29,280 nucleotides of DNA from CAVSSX01 sp963730735. GTDB lineage: Bacteria; Actinomycetota; Acidimicrobiia; Acidimicrobiales; RAAP-2. The stretch's first letter is position 1. Each line of letters starts with the position of its first letter. Location: the NCBI GenBank assembly GCA_963730735.1, contig CAVSSX010000013.1, positions 1 to 29,280 of the forward strand. Reading direction: 5' to 3'. This document shows positions 1 to 6,458 of this stretch, in pieces. Both the position numbers and the translations under genes were made by a program. The notes beneath the pieces were generated by a model that worked only from the letters and a program-made list of their open reading frames with translations, was not told the origin of the DNA and searched no databases.

Positions 1-98
1 TCGGGCGTCAGGACCTCGCGCAGGTGCGATCCGGCCCGCTCGTCGCTGCGATCGAGCAGCGCCTGGAGCCCCGCCAGATCCTCGGAGGTCTCGTGCAC
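1..98 (-). CDS. N-terminus of a pyridoxamine 5'-phosphate oxidase-family (PPOX, FMN-binding) protein, cut by the window edge
   Basis: Only the first 32 codons lie in the window. Reading leftwards from a GTG at 98-96 gives VHETSEDLAGLQALLDRSDE followed by RAGSHLREVLTP, with no stop. I recognise this opening (M/VHET-xDL-xxLQxLLD-xS-xxAGxHL) from actinobacterial PPOX-family proteins, which fold as FMN-binding split barrels. The flavin-binding core is outside the window, so the call rests on the N-terminal signature alone. No clear Shine-Dalgarno sequence precedes the GTG. A strong hairpin at 119-145 separates it from the small acidic gene upstream, so it is probably transcribed on its own. Confidence 0.5.
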   Translation of the reverse strand, partial: MHETSEDLAGLQALLDRSDERAGSHLREVLTP

Positions 99-118
99 CG
101 AGTCAGTTGACCGCGGCG

Positions 119-145
119 CCGACCAGGGGTCAACACCCTGGTCGG
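119..145 (-). terminator. Hairpin terminator candidate downstream of the small acidic gene
   Basis: CCGACCAGGG at 119-128 and CCCTGGTCGG at 136-145 form a perfect 10-bp stem with a 7-nt loop. It lies 25 nt past the stop of the minus-strand gene at 171-383 and just before the start of the next minus-strand gene. No T-tract follows on either strand, so it is a GC-type terminator or a processing/attenuation hairpin. Confidence 0.55.
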
Positions 146-170
146 AGCCGCAAGCCGAACCTGATGACCG

Positions 171-383
171 TTAGATCTCGCCTTCGCCCTTGGCGTTGGC
201 GCCGCGCTCCATCATCTCTTCCTCGTGGGCGGCGACCGAGTCGCTCACCGGTCCGTGGCCATCGGCCTCGGCCTCTTCCTCGGGGGTCGGGGCCCGGTCG
301 GCCGCGGCCGTCGTCCGGGCGTCCAACTCGTCCTCGGCCCGGGTGGCGTCGGAGGTGCTCCCCTGCTCGTTGTCCGGCGTCAT
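171..383 (-). CDS. Small acidic hypothetical protein (70 aa)
   Basis: The ATG at 383 starts MTPDNEQGSTSDATRAEDEL and the protein ends EMMERGANAKGEGEI. It is strongly acidic, rich in Glu, Asp, Ala and Thr, and has no membrane segment or signal peptide. The order PTPEEEAEAD, then HEEEMMERGAN, then KGEG near the C-terminus resembles small conserved actinobacterial proteins of unknown function that end in ERGANxKGEG. The start is supported by GAGGA about 8 nt upstream; a longer reading frame reaches 491 but its extra residues look non-coding. It lies 136 nt past the end of gdhA on the same strand and is followed by the hairpin at 119-145. Function unknown; probably disordered and cytoplasmic. Confidence 0.6.
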   Translation of the reverse strand: MTPDNEQGSTSDATRAEDELDARTTAAADRAPTPEEEAEADGHGPVSDSVAAHEEEMMERGANAKGEGEI

Positions 384-490
384 GGCTGGTCCTCGCTTTC
401 TCGACGGCGTGCGGTCCTCCCATCGACCGACGGGGACGCCATCACCCCGCCAACCTACCCGGACCGACCATTCGCTAGTCGTGTCCGACA

Positions 491-512
491 CCGGCCGGTC
501 ACGCGGGGCCGG
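491..512. terminator. GC hairpin after glutamate dehydrogenase (weak terminator candidate)
   Basis: CCGGCC at 491-496 can pair with GGCCGG at 507-512 across a 10-nt loop, immediately downstream of the gdhA stop at 520-522. The stem is short and has no T-run, so it may be chance in this GC-rich DNA. Confidence 0.25.
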
Positions 513-519
513 CCCAGGC

Positions 520-1758
520 TCAGGCCAGGCCCCGGAGGCGGACGGCCTCGGCCACCCGGGCCAGACCGACCATGTACGCCGCCGTGCGCAGATCGACCCC
601 GCGTTCGAGGTGGCAGGCCCAGGTCTCCCGGAAGGCCCGGCCCATCGTGGCCAGCAACTCGCTGGTGAAGCGCTCCTCGGTCCAGCGGAATTCGGTCAGG
701 TTGGACGTCCATTCGAAGTAGCTGCCGGTCACCCCGCCGGCGTTGGCCAGGATGTCCGGCACCACCGTCACTCCGCCCTCCCCGAGGGCAGCGTCGGCCT
801 CGGCCGTCACGGGATGGTTGGCCGCCTCGACGACCAGCGGCGCCTGCACCGACCCGACGTTGGTGGCGTCGATGGCGTTCTCGAGGGCTGCCGGAATGAG
901 CACGTCACAGGCCAGGCCCAGCAGCTCGGCGTTGGTCACGAACTCGCTCGCGCCGACCTCCTTCAGCGGCGTGCCGGTCTGCGTCGCCGCCAGGAGCGCC
1001 GGGACATCGAGCCCGCCCGGGTCGTGTCGTCCGCCCGAGACGTCGGACACCCCGACCACTACCGCCCCCTGCTCGGCGGCCAGTTGGGCCACGTGCCGAC
1101 CGACGTTGCCGAACCCCTGGATGACCAGCCGCTGGCCGACCAGGGACCGGCCCTGGGCCGCCAAGGTCGCCGCCGTCACGGCGACGACGCCGCGGCCGGT
1201 GGCCTCGATCCGGCCGACGATGCCGCCGAGCTCGAGGGGTTTGCCGGTGACCACCGCCGGGCTCCACCCGGCCCGGGAAGAGTAGGCGTCCATGACCCAA
1301 CCCATCACCCGGGCGTCGGTGTTCACGTCGGGCGCCATGATGTCGGTGTTCGGGCCGATGACCCCGGCGATGGCGTGCGTGAAGCTCCGGGTGGCCGCCT
1401 CGAGCTCGCGAGGTGACAGGGTGGTCGGGTCGAGGGTGATCCCGCCCTTGGCCCCGCCGAAGGGCAGGTCGAGCAGTGCCGCCTTCCAGGTCATCAGCGA
1501 TGCCAGGCCGCGCACCTCGTCGAGGTCGGTGTGCTGGTGGTAGCGCAGGCCCCCCTTGAAGGGGCCCCGGGCCCCGTTGTGCTGCACCCGGTAGCCCCGG
1601 AAGACCAGGACCGAGCCGTCGTCGGCCCGGATGGGCACCTGGACGTCGAGTTGGCGGTAGGGCTCGGCCAACAGGACCCGGACGTCCTCTTCGAGGTCGA
1701 GCAAGGTGGCGGCGCGATCGACGTAGTCCTCGACCGCCGCACTGAAGGAGGGGGGCAT
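520..1758 (-). CDS. gdhA: Glutamate dehydrogenase (Glu/Leu/Phe/Val dehydrogenase family)
   Basis: Catalyses reversible NAD(P)-linked oxidative deamination of glutamate to 2-oxoglutarate and ammonia in the cytoplasm. Numbered from the GTG at 1818, visible marks are the substrate-pocket lysines in FKGGLR (Lys88) and TWKAALLD (Lys112), the catalytic Lys124 in PFGGAKGGI, the Asp of NTDIMAPDVNTD (about 164), and the Rossmann motif GFGNVG. FEWTSNLTEFRW near the C-terminus is typical of this family. From ATG 1758 it has 412 residues, a normal length for the hexameric class. I prefer ATG 1758 because TAGCCT (1771-1766) sits 7 nt upstream, as for a leaderless mRNA; GTG 1818 would add 20 residues that look non-coding. 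It is divergent from the small gene at 1892. Leucine or phenylalanine as substrate cannot be excluded from sequence. Confidence 0.9.
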   Translation of the reverse strand: MPPSFSAAVEDYVDRAATLLDLEEDVRVLLAEPYRQLDVQVPIRADDGSVLVFRGYRVQHNGARGPFKGGLRYHQHTDLDEVRGLASLMTWKAALLDLPFGGAKGGITLDPTTLSPRELEAATRSFTHAIAGVIGPNTDIMAPDVNTDARVMGWVMDAYSSRAGWSPAVVTGKPLELGGIVGRIEATGRGVVAVTAATLAAQGRSLVGQRLVIQGFGNVGRHVAQLAAEQGAVVVGVSDVSGGRHDPGGLDVPALLAATQTGTPLKEVGASEFVTNAELLGLACDVLIPAALENAIDATNVGSVQAPLVVEAANHPVTAEADAALGEGGVTVVPDILANAGGVTGSYFEWTSNLTEFRWTEERFTSELLATMGRAFRETWACHLERGVDLRTAAYMVGLARVAEAVRLRGLA

Positions 1759-1891
1759 TTGCTGGAGGCTACCGGCGGACAACCCGACCTCCCGTCGCAC
1801 CGCCGTGGCCGGGGCCACCGGAGCCGCCAGGGACCGAACCGGGCCCCCCGTGTCCTGGTGGGCGGCGTGACCGGAGCGCTAGTCTCTCGGC

Positions 1892-2047
1892 GTGCGGCGA
1901 TTCGTTCCCTTCCTCCTGCTCGGCGTCCTGACCGCCGGTGCGGCCATCGGTCTCGGCTTCGGTCTGGCGGCCGAGCCGGCCCCCCACGCCACCAGCCTCG
2001 GCCCGGTGGCCCACGTGGTGTCGGCCGACCCGGTCACGCCCGCCTGA
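1892..2047 (+). CDS. Small membrane-anchored or secreted peptide (51 aa), hypothetical
   Basis: GTG at 1892 opens VRRFVPFLLLGVLTAGAAIG and continues LGFGLAAEPAPHATSLGPVAHVVSADPVTPA before TGA at 2045. Two N-terminal arginines followed by about 20 hydrophobic residues and AAEPAPHA look like a signal anchor or signal peptide with a short Ala/Pro-rich exported tail. There is no convincing Shine-Dalgarno sequence, but TAGTCT at 1880-1885 lies 6 nt before the GTG, as in a leaderless transcript. It is divergent from gdhA. Function unknown. The call depends on the hydrophobic pattern and start context, so conservation elsewhere would be needed to confirm it. Confidence 0.45.
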   Translation: MRRFVPFLLLGVLTAGAAIGLGFGLAAEPAPHATSLGPVAHVVSADPVTPA

Positions 2048-2212
2048 GCCACCCCCGGCGCCAGCCCGGCGGTTCCGACGCCTCCAATGGGGCGTGCACC
2101 CAGCCCCCGGCGTGTTTGCCGGTGCCGCCCATCGGGAAATTTGAAGGCGCCCGGGTGTCGCCAACGCATCCGGTGACACGTCGGCCGCGTTCAGGGCCGG
2201 AGGGGGTGCACA

Positions 2213-2443
2213 ATGTCCGAGGACGCCAACCGGAAGGTCGTGGACGACATGGTGGACGCAACGCACGATCCGACGAGCCTGAACGCCGAGGACGGGGTAC
2301 CGACGGTCGACGCCGTCGTCCACCGGGCCGATGCCCGACCACCGGAGGAGAGCTCGAGCGACGATCCGCGAGCGCAGGCCGCCGCCATCCTCGAGGAGTC
2401 AGAGCTCCGGGTGGAAGAGCGAGCCGACCAGGCCGACGCCTGA
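2213..2443 (+). CDS. Small acidic hypothetical protein (76 aa)
   Basis: The ATG at 2213 is preceded by a good Shine-Dalgarno stretch, GGAGGGGG, about 6-12 nt upstream. The product starts MSEDANRKVVDDMVDATHDP and ends AAAILEESELRVEERADQADA. It is hydrophilic, acidic and helix-prone at the C-terminus, with no signal peptide or membrane segment. The AQAAAILEESE segment recalls short actinobacterial proteins of unknown function with an xAxAILxDSExR motif. It ends 68 nt before the convergent ugd stop. No function can be assigned. Confidence 0.55.
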   Translation: MSEDANRKVVDDMVDATHDPTSLNAEDGVPTVDAVVHRADARPPEESSSDDPRAQAAAILEESELRVEERADQADA

Positions 2444-2460
2444 TCCCCTCCGCCCTTTCG

Positions 2461-2496
2461 GCCTACCCACCAACCGGACCTCGCCGGGTCGTAGGC
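2461..2496. terminator. Weak bidirectional hairpin between convergent genes
   Basis: GCCTAC (2461-2466) and GTAGGC (2491-2496) form an inverted repeat in the 68-nt gap between the plus-strand gene ending at 2443 and ugd ending at 2512. The 24-nt loop can fold further through CCGG elements. Position favours a shared terminator; the stem alone is weak. Confidence 0.3.
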
Positions 2497-2511
2497 AGCG
2501 CGCTCGCCCGC

Positions 2512-3867
2512 TCAGCGACCGGCCACCACCCGGGCGCCGTTGGTGTGGCGGGCGTGGGGCCGCGGCGGGTGTGGTGACGCGGCCGAGGCCTGCTGGGGCG
2601 CCCGGCCGAGACCCAGGTAGTTGAGGCCGGCGCCGGTCACCGTCGTGGTCGGGACGATGTTGCGCGTGTCGACCAACGTCGGGGTGGCCATGAGCGAGGC
2701 CACCCGCCGGAAGTCCATGGCGGCGAACTCGGGCCATTCCGTGAGCACCAGGAGGATCTCGGCGTCGGCGCACGCCTCGTAGGCATCGGGGCACACGGTG
2801 ATCCCGGGGAACGGGCGACGGACCATCGGGTCGAACGCCTTGATCTGCGCCCCACCTTCGAGCAGGCGACGGACGATGTCGAGCGACGGCGAGTCACGCA
2901 GGTCGTCGGTCCCGGCCTTGAAGGTCAGGCCCCAGACGGCCACCGGCACCCCCGAGAGGTCACCGCCACAGGCGCGGGTGACCTTCTCGACCACCGAGTC
3001 GATCCCCCACATGTTGGTGGCCACGGCACCCGACAGGACCGGGAAGTCGAAACCCGCCTGGGCCGACATCTGCAGGAGTGCCTGGGAGTCCTTCGGGAAG
3101 CAGGGTCCACCCCACGCCGGACCGGCGGCCAGGAATTTCGACCCGATGCGGCTGTCGCTGCCCATGACCGAGGTGACCTCGGAGATGTCGGCTCCCATCT
3201 CCTCGCAGAGCGTGGCGATGGAGTTCACGAAGCTGAGTTTGGTGGCCAGGAAGGTGTTGCAGGCGTACTTGGCCAGCTCGGCCGACTCGAGGCCCACCGA
3301 GATGACCGGTACACCGGTCCCGGCGTACAGCGACTCGACCCGGCGCGCCGCCGACTTGTCGTCGGCGCCGATCAGGATGCGCTCGCCACCGAGGAACTCC
3401 GAGAGCGCCCGTCCCTCCTGGAGGAACTCGGGATTGGAGACGACGGTCACGTCGGCGTCGACCAGCTGGGCGGCGATGCTCCGGCCGGTGCCCACCGGCA
3501 CGGTGGATTTGTTCACCACCACCGAGCCCGCCGTCAGCGAGCCCGCGATGGCCCGGACGCCCGACTGGATGGCGCCGAGGTCGGCCGCACCGTCGTGGCC
3601 CTGGGGCGTCGGGAGGCAAAGGAACACGAACTCACGGTCCGAGACGTCGAGGTCGCCGACCAACGCGAATCGCAGCCGTCCCCGGGCGATGCCCTCGTTC
3701 AGCAGTTCCTCGAGCCGCTCCTCGTGGAAGGGGGGAAGCCCGGCGTTCAAACTGCCGACCCGCTCCTCGTCGATGTCGTAGGCCACCACGTCGTGGCCGA
3801 GGTGGGCGAAGCCCACGGCTGACGCCAGGCCGACGTAGCCGGCTCCGAGTACGCCGATGTTGCTCAT
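2512..3867 (-). CDS. ugd: UDP-glucose 6-dehydrogenase
   Basis: Oxidises UDP-glucose twice with NAD+ to UDP-glucuronate, the precursor for uronic-acid-containing polysaccharides; cytoplasmic. The protein (451 aa, normal length) begins MSNIGVLGAGYVGLASAVGF, with the NAD-binding GxGYVG at residues 8-13. It contains KSTVPVGTG (120-128), the substrate loop PEFLQEG (146-152), the catalytic helix LAKYACNTFLATK (about 198-210) and the catalytic Cys256 in GGPCFPKD. The C-terminal ~25 residues are Pro/Ala/His/Arg-rich and look unstructured. ATG 3867 is chosen because the Rossmann strand starts there; an in-frame ATG at 3942 would add an implausible Cys/His-rich extension. Upstream lies a 695-nt gap shared with the divergent GH26 gene, so both may be controlled from that region. 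UDP-ManNAc dehydrogenase is an unlikely alternative. Confidence 0.93.
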   Translation of the reverse strand: MSNIGVLGAGYVGLASAVGFAHLGHDVVAYDIDEERVGSLNAGLPPFHEERLEELLNEGIARGRLRFALVGDLDVSDREFVFLCLPTPQGHDGAADLGAIQSGVRAIAGSLTAGSVVVNKSTVPVGTGRSIAAQLVDADVTVVSNPEFLQEGRALSEFLGGERILIGADDKSAARRVESLYAGTGVPVISVGLESAELAKYACNTFLATKLSFVNSIATLCEEMGADISEVTSVMGSDSRIGSKFLAAGPAWGGPCFPKDSQALLQMSAQAGFDFPVLSGAVATNMWGIDSVVEKVTRACGGDLSGVPVAVWGLTFKAGTDDLRDSPSLDIVRRLLEGGAQIKAFDPMVRRPFPGITVCPDAYEACADAEILLVLTEWPEFAAMDFRRVASLMATPTLVDTRNIVPTTTVTGAGLNYLGLGRAPQQASAASPHPPRPHARHTNGARVVAGR

Positions 3868-4562
3868 GAGCGCACCGCCGATCCGGCGTGTCCGGCCGTC
3901 GGTCGCATCGTCGATCGAGTGGTGGCTGCAGCAGCACCACACCGGTGCATGGCGCAGGTGTCAGGACCTAGCGGAACCACAGAGCCGCTCCCTTCAGGAG
4001 ATCTTGGAGGGCCCGCCGACACCCCTTGAATTGCTGTTCTCAACCACACTTCGCACTGACCGCCTGGGCGTCACAGTAGCGGAGAATTAGAGGAAAGGAA
4101 ACGGATATTGCAGATTGTCCGTTTCAGGAATATTAACTGACTTTCTGCCAGCGAGCTGCGTGACAATTGGTCGGCAAATTTCAGGTAAATCCCAGGTACA
4201 AACGTGCTAACACGGTCCAGGGGGATGTCAGCAGTTCCGCTCACCCATCTGAGGCGACGAATGACGCCAATGCATCGAAGTGCCGTAGTCCTGCAATTCC
4301 GAACCACCGGTGCCGGGTCTCGCCGGATCTCGGCGGCCACGGACGGCCGAACCCGCTGGTCGACCCGACGCCACCGGCCGTCGAGCGAGCTCGTCGGGCG
4401 CCGGTGGCCCGGTACTCGAGACGGACGGCCGAACGTCCGGGTCGAGCCGTCGGCGACCGCCACGACCGATGCGCCATCGCCATCGCTGATGGCCGCAGTC
4501 CGCCGATGGGCGTTGACCGGCCAGCGCAGCTCGATCGACCGGTCCCATCCAGGGGATTTCCA
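3868..4562. promoter_or_regulatory. 695-nt divergent intergenic region between ugd and the GH26 gene
   Basis: No convincing gene is present. Positions about 4020-4210 are markedly AT-richer than the rest of the window and contain an 8-bp inverted repeat at 4098-4125. A GTGACA-like -35 lies near 4160, followed by AT-rich sequence near 4180-4205. From about 4210 to 4562 the DNA is GC-rich again and carries short hairpins such as CCATCG/CGATGG near 4480-4510, consistent with a long untranslated leader for the GH26 gene. A plus-strand ORF (4204-4566) ends by overlapping the GH26 GTG, but it is arginine-rich with poor codon bias, so I do not call it a gene. Confidence 0.5.
4098..4125. promoter_or_regulatory. 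Operator-like inverted repeat GAAACGGA-N12-TCCGTTTC
   Basis: GAAACGGA at 4098-4105 and TCCGTTTC at 4118-4125 are perfect 8-bp inverted arms separated by 12 nt, with arm centres 20 bp (two helical turns) apart. It lies in the AT-rich part of the ugd/GH26 divergent region, 230 nt from ugd and 440 nt from the GH26 start. A dimeric regulator site is the simplest reading; a stem-loop is also possible. Confidence 0.4.
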
Positions 4563-6350
4563 GTGAATCGACGCCTCGCAACAGCAAGTTCCCTGGTCAC
4601 CGGCTTGGCATTGGCCGGGTGGGGGTTGGCCGTCGCCCCGTCGGCGCCGGCCGCCGGGGCGACCGGGTCGGCCTACGGCCAACGCTCGTTCGGGGTGTCG
4701 GTGAGCAGCCTGTCCCAACTTCCGCAGATCCAGACCCTGGGTCAGAACGTCGGCCGCAGCCCCGACGTCGTGAACTTCTACGAGGGGTTCAACTCGACCT
4801 TCCCGCTGACCGACGCCCAGGAAGTCAGCGCCATCGGGGCCGAACCCGAGATCACCTGGGAGCCGTGGCTGAACCAGCTGGGCGCGAACCAGAACACGTA
4901 TCCCCTGCCGGCGATCGCCGCCGGACAGTTCGACACGTACATCACCGCGTTCGCGAAAGGAGCAGCCAAGTGGGGCCAACCGCTCCTGCTGCGTTTCGGA
5001 CAGGAGATGAACGGAAATTGGTATCCGTGGGCCATCGGCGTCAATGGGAACACCGCCTCGAACTACATCGCTGCATTTCGACACATTCATGACCTTTTTG
5101 TGGCAGCTGGCGCGACAAATGTCAGCTGGGTCTGGAGCCCCAACGTCAACAGCGGCGCGACGTCGGCCATGACCACCGAATATCCCGGCTCGGCGTACGT
5201 CGATGTCCTCGGTTTGGACGGCTACAACTATGGGACATCCCAGTCCGGTCGGAGTTGGCAGACCCCCTCGCAACTGTTCGGACCCTCGCTGAGCACGCTG
5301 GCCCAGATCGACCCGAGCAAGCCCCTCCTCATCAACGAGGTCGGGAGCGCGGAGGTGGGTGGCAGCAAGGCCGGCTGGATCAGCGAGTTCGTCCAACTCG
5401 TCGAGGCCACCCCCGGGCTGAGCGGTTTCGTCTGGTCCGAATTCAGCGGCACCACGAACTGGCCGATCGAGAGTTCGTCGTCGTCGATCGCCGCCATGGC
5501 CTCGGCCATCGGGGGTTCGGGTGGCGGCGGGTCGGGCGCATCAGGCGCATCGGGTGGGGCGGGATCGTCGTCCGCCGGGATGTCGGGAGCCGGCGGATCG
5601 GGCCAACTGAACGCACCGATCGTGGACATGGTGGCCACGCCCGACGGGAACGGCTACTGGGAAGTGGGATCCGACGGTGGGATCTTCGCCTTCGGCGACG
5701 CCCGCTTCTACGGATCGACCGGGTCGTTGCACCTCAACAAGCCGGTGGTCGGCATGGTCGCCACCCCCGACGGGAACGGGTACTGGCTGGTGGCCGCCGA
5801 CGGTGGGATCTTCGCCTTCGGCGACGCCCGCTTCTACGGATCGATGGGCGGTCGCCGGCTGAACGCGGCCGTCGTGGGGATCGCCGCCGCGCCGGGTGGC
5901 AACGGCTACTGGGAAGTCGCCGCCGACGGCGGGCTCTTCGCCTTCGGCGGCGCCGCGTTCTACGGATCGATGGGCGGTCGCCATCTCAACCAACCGATCG
6001 TCGGCCTGAGTCCCAGTGCCGATGGGCACGGCTACTTCGAGGTGGCCACCGACGGTGGCATCTTCGCCTTCGGCGACGCCACCTTCGCCGGATCGATGGG
6101 CGGGAAAGCACTCAGCGCGCCCGTGGTCGGTGTGACCATCGGCGGCGCCGCGTACTGGGAGGTCGCATTGGACGGCGGGGTGTTCGCCTTCGGCGGCGGC
6201 GGCTTCTTCGGATCGATGGGCGGCAAGCCGCTCGACCGGCCGATCGTGGCCATCACCGCGACCAACGATCGGCATGGCTACTGGCTGGCGGCATCCGACG
6301 GCGGGGTGTTCGCCTTCGGCGATGCCGGGTTCTTCGGATCGATGGGGTAA
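4563..6350 (+). CDS. Secreted GH26 beta-mannanase-like glycoside hydrolase with six C-terminal surface-type repeats
   Basis: A 595-aa exported protein. GTG 4563, with AGGGGA about 7 nt upstream, opens a signal peptide (VNRRLATASSLVTGLALAGW, then cleavage near SAPAAGA, residues 27-33). Residues about 40-315 match glycoside hydrolase family 26, mostly endo-beta-1,4-mannanases. The acid/base Glu148 is in LLRFGQEMNGNWYPW, WVWSPN is at 189-194, and the nucleophile Glu259 is in LLINEVGSAE. A Gly/Ser/Ala linker (about 316-348) leads to six ~42-residue repeats (349-595), each with GYW-x-V-xx-DGG-I/V-FAFG-D/G-A and FYGSMGG. The last repeat ends at the stop codon. It is convergent with the glycosyltransferase operon and divergent from ugd. 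The enzyme probably trims or releases a mannose-containing polymer at the cell surface, with the repeats as a binding or display domain. Substrate is inferred from the family only. Confidence 0.85.
   Translation: MNRRLATASSLVTGLALAGWGLAVAPSAPAAGATGSAYGQRSFGVSVSSLSQLPQIQTLGQNVGRSPDVVNFYEGFNSTFPLTDAQEVSAIGAEPEITWEPWLNQLGANQNTYPLPAIAAGQFDTYITAFAKGAAKWGQPLLLRFGQEMNGNWYPWAIGVNGNTASNYIAAFRHIHDLFVAAGATNVSWVWSPNVNSGATSAMTTEYPGSAYVDVLGLDGYNYGTSQSGRSWQTPSQLFGPSLSTLAQIDPSKPLLINEVGSAEVGGSKAGWISEFVQLVEATPGLSGFVWSEFSGTTNWPIESSSSSIAAMASAIGGSGGGGSGASGASGGAGSSSAGMSGAGGSGQLNAPIVDMVATPDGNGYWEVGSDGGIFAFGDARFYGSTGSLHLNKPVVGMVATPDGNGYWLVAADGGIFAFGDARFYGSMGGRRLNAAVVGIAAAPGGNGYWEVAADGGLFAFGGAAFYGSMGGRHLNQPIVGLSPSADGHGYFEVATDGGIFAFGDATFAGSMGGKALSAPVVGVTIGGAAYWEVALDGGVFAFGGGGFFGSMGGKPLDRPIVAITATNDRHGYWLAASDGGVFAFGDAGFFGSMG
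5607..6347 (+). repeat. Six tandem ~42-aa (about 126-bp) coding repeats
   Basis: Repeats begin with L-N/S/D-x-P-I/V-V at residue 349 and recur every 40-42 residues: LNAPIVDM, LNKPVVGM, LNAAVVGI, LNQPIVGL, LSAPVVGV, LDRPIVAI. Each carries a GYW/GYF/AYW core, DGG-I/L/V-FAFG and a closing F-Y/A/F-GS. Repeats 1-3 are nearly identical in stretches of DNA (GGATCTTCGCCTTCGGCGAC twice), showing recent duplication or gene conversion. Repeat 5 is two residues short. The fold is probably all-beta. Confidence 0.85.
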
Positions 6351-6402
6351 GTCGGCGCTGCTCGCCACGGCGAGACGATCGCCAGGTGCCCGACCCGAAC
6401 CC

Positions 6403-6436
6403 ATGGCGATCGACCGGCACGGCTCCCGATCGCCAT
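6403..6436. terminator. Bidirectional terminator candidate between convergent genes
   Basis: ATGGCGATCG (6403-6412) and CGATCGCCAT (6427-6436) are perfect 10-bp inverted arms around a 14-nt loop. They lie in the 108-nt gap between the GH26 stop (6350) and the stop of the BcsA-like gene on the other strand (6459). No T-run on either strand. Confidence 0.5.
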
Positions 6437-6458
6437 CGACCGGGATCCGACGTCAGGT

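Noticed and set aside
4204..4566. 120-codon plus-strand ORF whose stop overlaps the GH26 GTG
   Set aside because: The overlap looks like translational coupling, but the product is Arg/Ser/Pro-rich with no motif, codon third positions are not biased like real genes here, and it spans the AT-rich promoter zone.
4071..5396. 441-codon minus-strand ORF opposite the GH26 gene
   Set aside because: It is antisense to the GH26 signal peptide and catalytic domain and crosses the AT-rich intergenic region, and has no domain signature.
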